The notes below the pieces were generated by a model that did not search any database, was not told where the DNA came from, and was given only the letters and a program-made list of their open reading frames with translations. Shown here in pieces: positions 4,352 through 5,666 of a stretch of 5,666 nucleotides of DNA. A program made the translations under genes and the position numbers. Location of the stretch: positions 1 to 5,666 of the forward strand of contig WGBN01000124.1 in NCBI GenBank assembly GCA_015494245.1, given 5' to 3'. How positions within the stretch are numbered: position 1 is the first letter of the stretch; each line of letters begins with the position of its first letter. Origin of the DNA: Saprospiraceae bacterium. GTDB taxonomy: Bacteria > Bacteroidota > Bacteroidia > Chitinophagales > Saprospiraceae.

Positions 4352-5666
4352 CTAAGGCTTCGACACCACCAACTTCACCGGAGTTTTTTTCCCTTCGATG
4401 AAAAGCAGGTACATGCCTGTGGGCAAGTTTTGTACGGAGAGACTGCCTTCAGGAGCATTGAGCGTTTGTTCCAACCGGCATTTTCCCTGCAAGTCGCTTA
4501 GGCGGATTTTGAGGGGGTACTGTACTCCCCGTGGTGCTTGCCAGTAAAGCGAGCCCGAGACGGGGTTGGGATAAAACTGCCAGGCTTCTTCCTCACCTGC
4601 TTCGCGCGTATCTGTGAGGCAGGCCGTTTCATTGCTTGCCTGAAAAGTAGGGGAGAGGATGCCAAAACTTCCGCTGCCGTTGGGACAGCGGGCGTAGGCA
4701 TAATCCGTGAGCTGGGCGCCAAATTGTACGCCGTCTAAGAGGTTGCCGGCAGGGTCGGAGAGGAAAAGCGCCTCGCCATCGGCGGAGAGTTTGAAGTTGG
4801 CGTGCAAGCCCTGTTGTGTCTCGTCCTTGTCTAACCAGACGATGAGATAACCCTGAGCTTCAATTTGTGCACCGGCGGGAAAAGTCCACTTTTGCAGATT
4901 ACTTTCGTCATCAGAGAGGTGATAGCCTTCGAGAGAGACGAGCTGTGAAGTGTTGTTGTACAGCTCCACCCAGTCGTCGAACTCTCCGTCTTGGTCGGCC
5001 TGAGTCGTCGCATTGGAAGCCATGAGCTCATTGATGGCGATGTCGGAGGCGATGCCCAGTTCGTAGTAGGCAAAAGTGGCGTTGTAGGGCAGGAAGGTAC
5101 CCGCTTCGGCATTTTCTGCGTAAAAGGCAAATTGCAATCCCGTACTTCCCATGTTTACGAACACTCCAAAAATGCCGTCGCCCGCGGCGCCATCCTGATG
5201 ATTGCCGTCGTCATACATGGGGAGCATGGAAAAATCTTCAGTGCTGTTGTAGCGATAGAGCAGCCAGCAGGAGTCGGCTTCTTGGGTTTCTATGTTAATC
5301 CAAAGTTGTTCGCCGGGCATGGCGGCATAGGCTGAAGGTTGAAAGTTGCCCAGATTGGGTGCTGTTACCTGCCATTCGGGAGAGTTTTGTAAATAGTCTG
5401 TACGGGCGTCCATCAACTCCTGCAAGCCCACGATGGAAAAGGGATTCCCTCCCGGCCCTGTGATGTTTATGCTTTGGTAGAGGTTGTCTTCAAAATCGCT
5501 GAAACTGTAAAGGGCATTGGGGTCGTCCTGTACGGCTTGTGAAATGAGTGTTTGCAATTCTTCGGCTTTCGCTAAATAAGCCCCATTGGCAAAGAAATGT
5601 TCCAACATGGCGCGATAATGGGCATAGTACATTTTGCGATAGCGCTGATCGTTGAGCAGGAGTTCG
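4352..5666 (-). CDS. Secreted CotH-family protein with lamin-tail domain and T9SS sorting domain (N-terminal part outside window)
   Basis: The frame is open to the right edge, with ELLLNDQRYRK preceding the first in-window Met (5632), so this is the C-terminal part of a larger protein. Numbering from that Met: residues 1-90 look like the end of a CotH kinase-like domain (RYRKMYYAHYRAMLEHFF at the junction, then VGLQELMDARTDYL at 68-81). Residues about 90-190 form a beta-rich module with MYDDGNHQDGAAGDGIFG (139-156). Residues about 197-335 are a lamin-tail domain, with INELMASN (200-207) and DDWVELYN (219-226). Residues about 350-426 are the T9SS type A sorting domain, with FYPNPVSG (353-360), LSDLQGK (378-384) and LPTGMYLL (403-410). 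The protein should cross the outer membrane through the type IX system and be surface-attached or released. The kinase active site is not in the window, so activity cannot be judged. The substrate is unknown. It is convergent with the gene ending at 4316, 35 nt away. Confidence 0.92.
   Translation of the reverse strand, partial: ELLLNDQRYRKMYYAHYRAMLEHFFANGAYLAKAEELQTLISQAVQDDPNALYSFSDFEDNLYQSINITGPGGNPFSIVGLQELMDARTDYLQNSPEWQVTAPNLGNFQPSAYAAMPGEQLWINIETQEADSCWLLYRYNSTEDFSMLPMYDDGNHQDGAAGDGIFGVFVNMGSTGLQFAFYAENAEAGTFLPYNATFAYYELGIASDIAINELMASNATTQADQDGEFDDWVELYNNTSQLVSLEGYHLSDDESNLQKWTFPAGAQIEAQGYLIVWLDKDETQQGLHANFKLSADGEALFLSDPAGNLLDGVQFGAQLTDYAYARCPNGSGSFGILSPTFQASNETACLTDTREAGEEEAWQFYPNPVSGSLYWQAPRGVQYPLKIRLSDLQGKCRLEQTLNAPEGSLSVQNLPTGMYLLFIEGKKTPVKLVVSKP

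Noticed and set aside
3810..4352. 180-codon minus-strand frame overlapping the gene at 3465-4316
   Set aside because: It is almost entirely antisense to the plus-strand gene, which has an export signal and plausible beta-strand pattern. No domain is seen in the minus frame.

Overview
The window looks like chromosomal DNA of a member of the Bacteroidota, most probably a Saprospiria/Lewinella-like or related environmental lineage. The best evidence is the minus-strand gene at the right edge, which ends in a canonical type IX secretion (T9SS) C-terminal sorting domain and carries a CotH-tail plus lamin-tail architecture common in that phylum. Supporting signs are start codons preceded by A-rich tracts rather than clear Shine-Dalgarno sequences, and a candidate TAnnTTTG-type -7 promoter box. 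The exact genus cannot be fixed from the sequence.

Left part (1-3223, plus strand) is one tightly packed gene string. It starts with the 3' part of a helical, 22-residue-repeat protein that runs in from upstream. Its stop touches the start of moeA (TAAATG), moaC follows after 7 nt, and an MscS-type mechanosensitive channel overlaps moaC by 4 nt (ATGA). MoaC makes cyclic pyranopterin monophosphate, an early step of molybdenum cofactor synthesis, and MoeA inserts molybdenum at the end. The repeat protein and the channel have no established role in this pathway and may simply be co-transcribed.

Middle (3224-3464) is the only sizeable non-coding stretch (241 bp). It holds a heptamer tandem array (18 full TTTAGYG units plus a 6-nt partial), a T-rich spacer with a possible promoter, and two identical GCGGGCTTCAGCCCGC hairpins of REP type. 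The 3' flank of the second hairpin reads CGCTAAACGC, the exact reverse complement of a stretch inside the array, which links the two repeat families.

Right part: a plus-strand gene for a membrane-anchored or lipoprotein-like protein of unknown function (3465-4316) faces, tail to tail across a 35-nt gap, the C-terminal part of a secreted CotH-family protein on the minus strand that enters from beyond the right edge.

I found no RNA gene, insertion sequence, CRISPR array or defence system. The most unusual content is the heptamer array/REP region and the repeat protein coupled to moeA. Nothing here amounts to a demonstrable new system.
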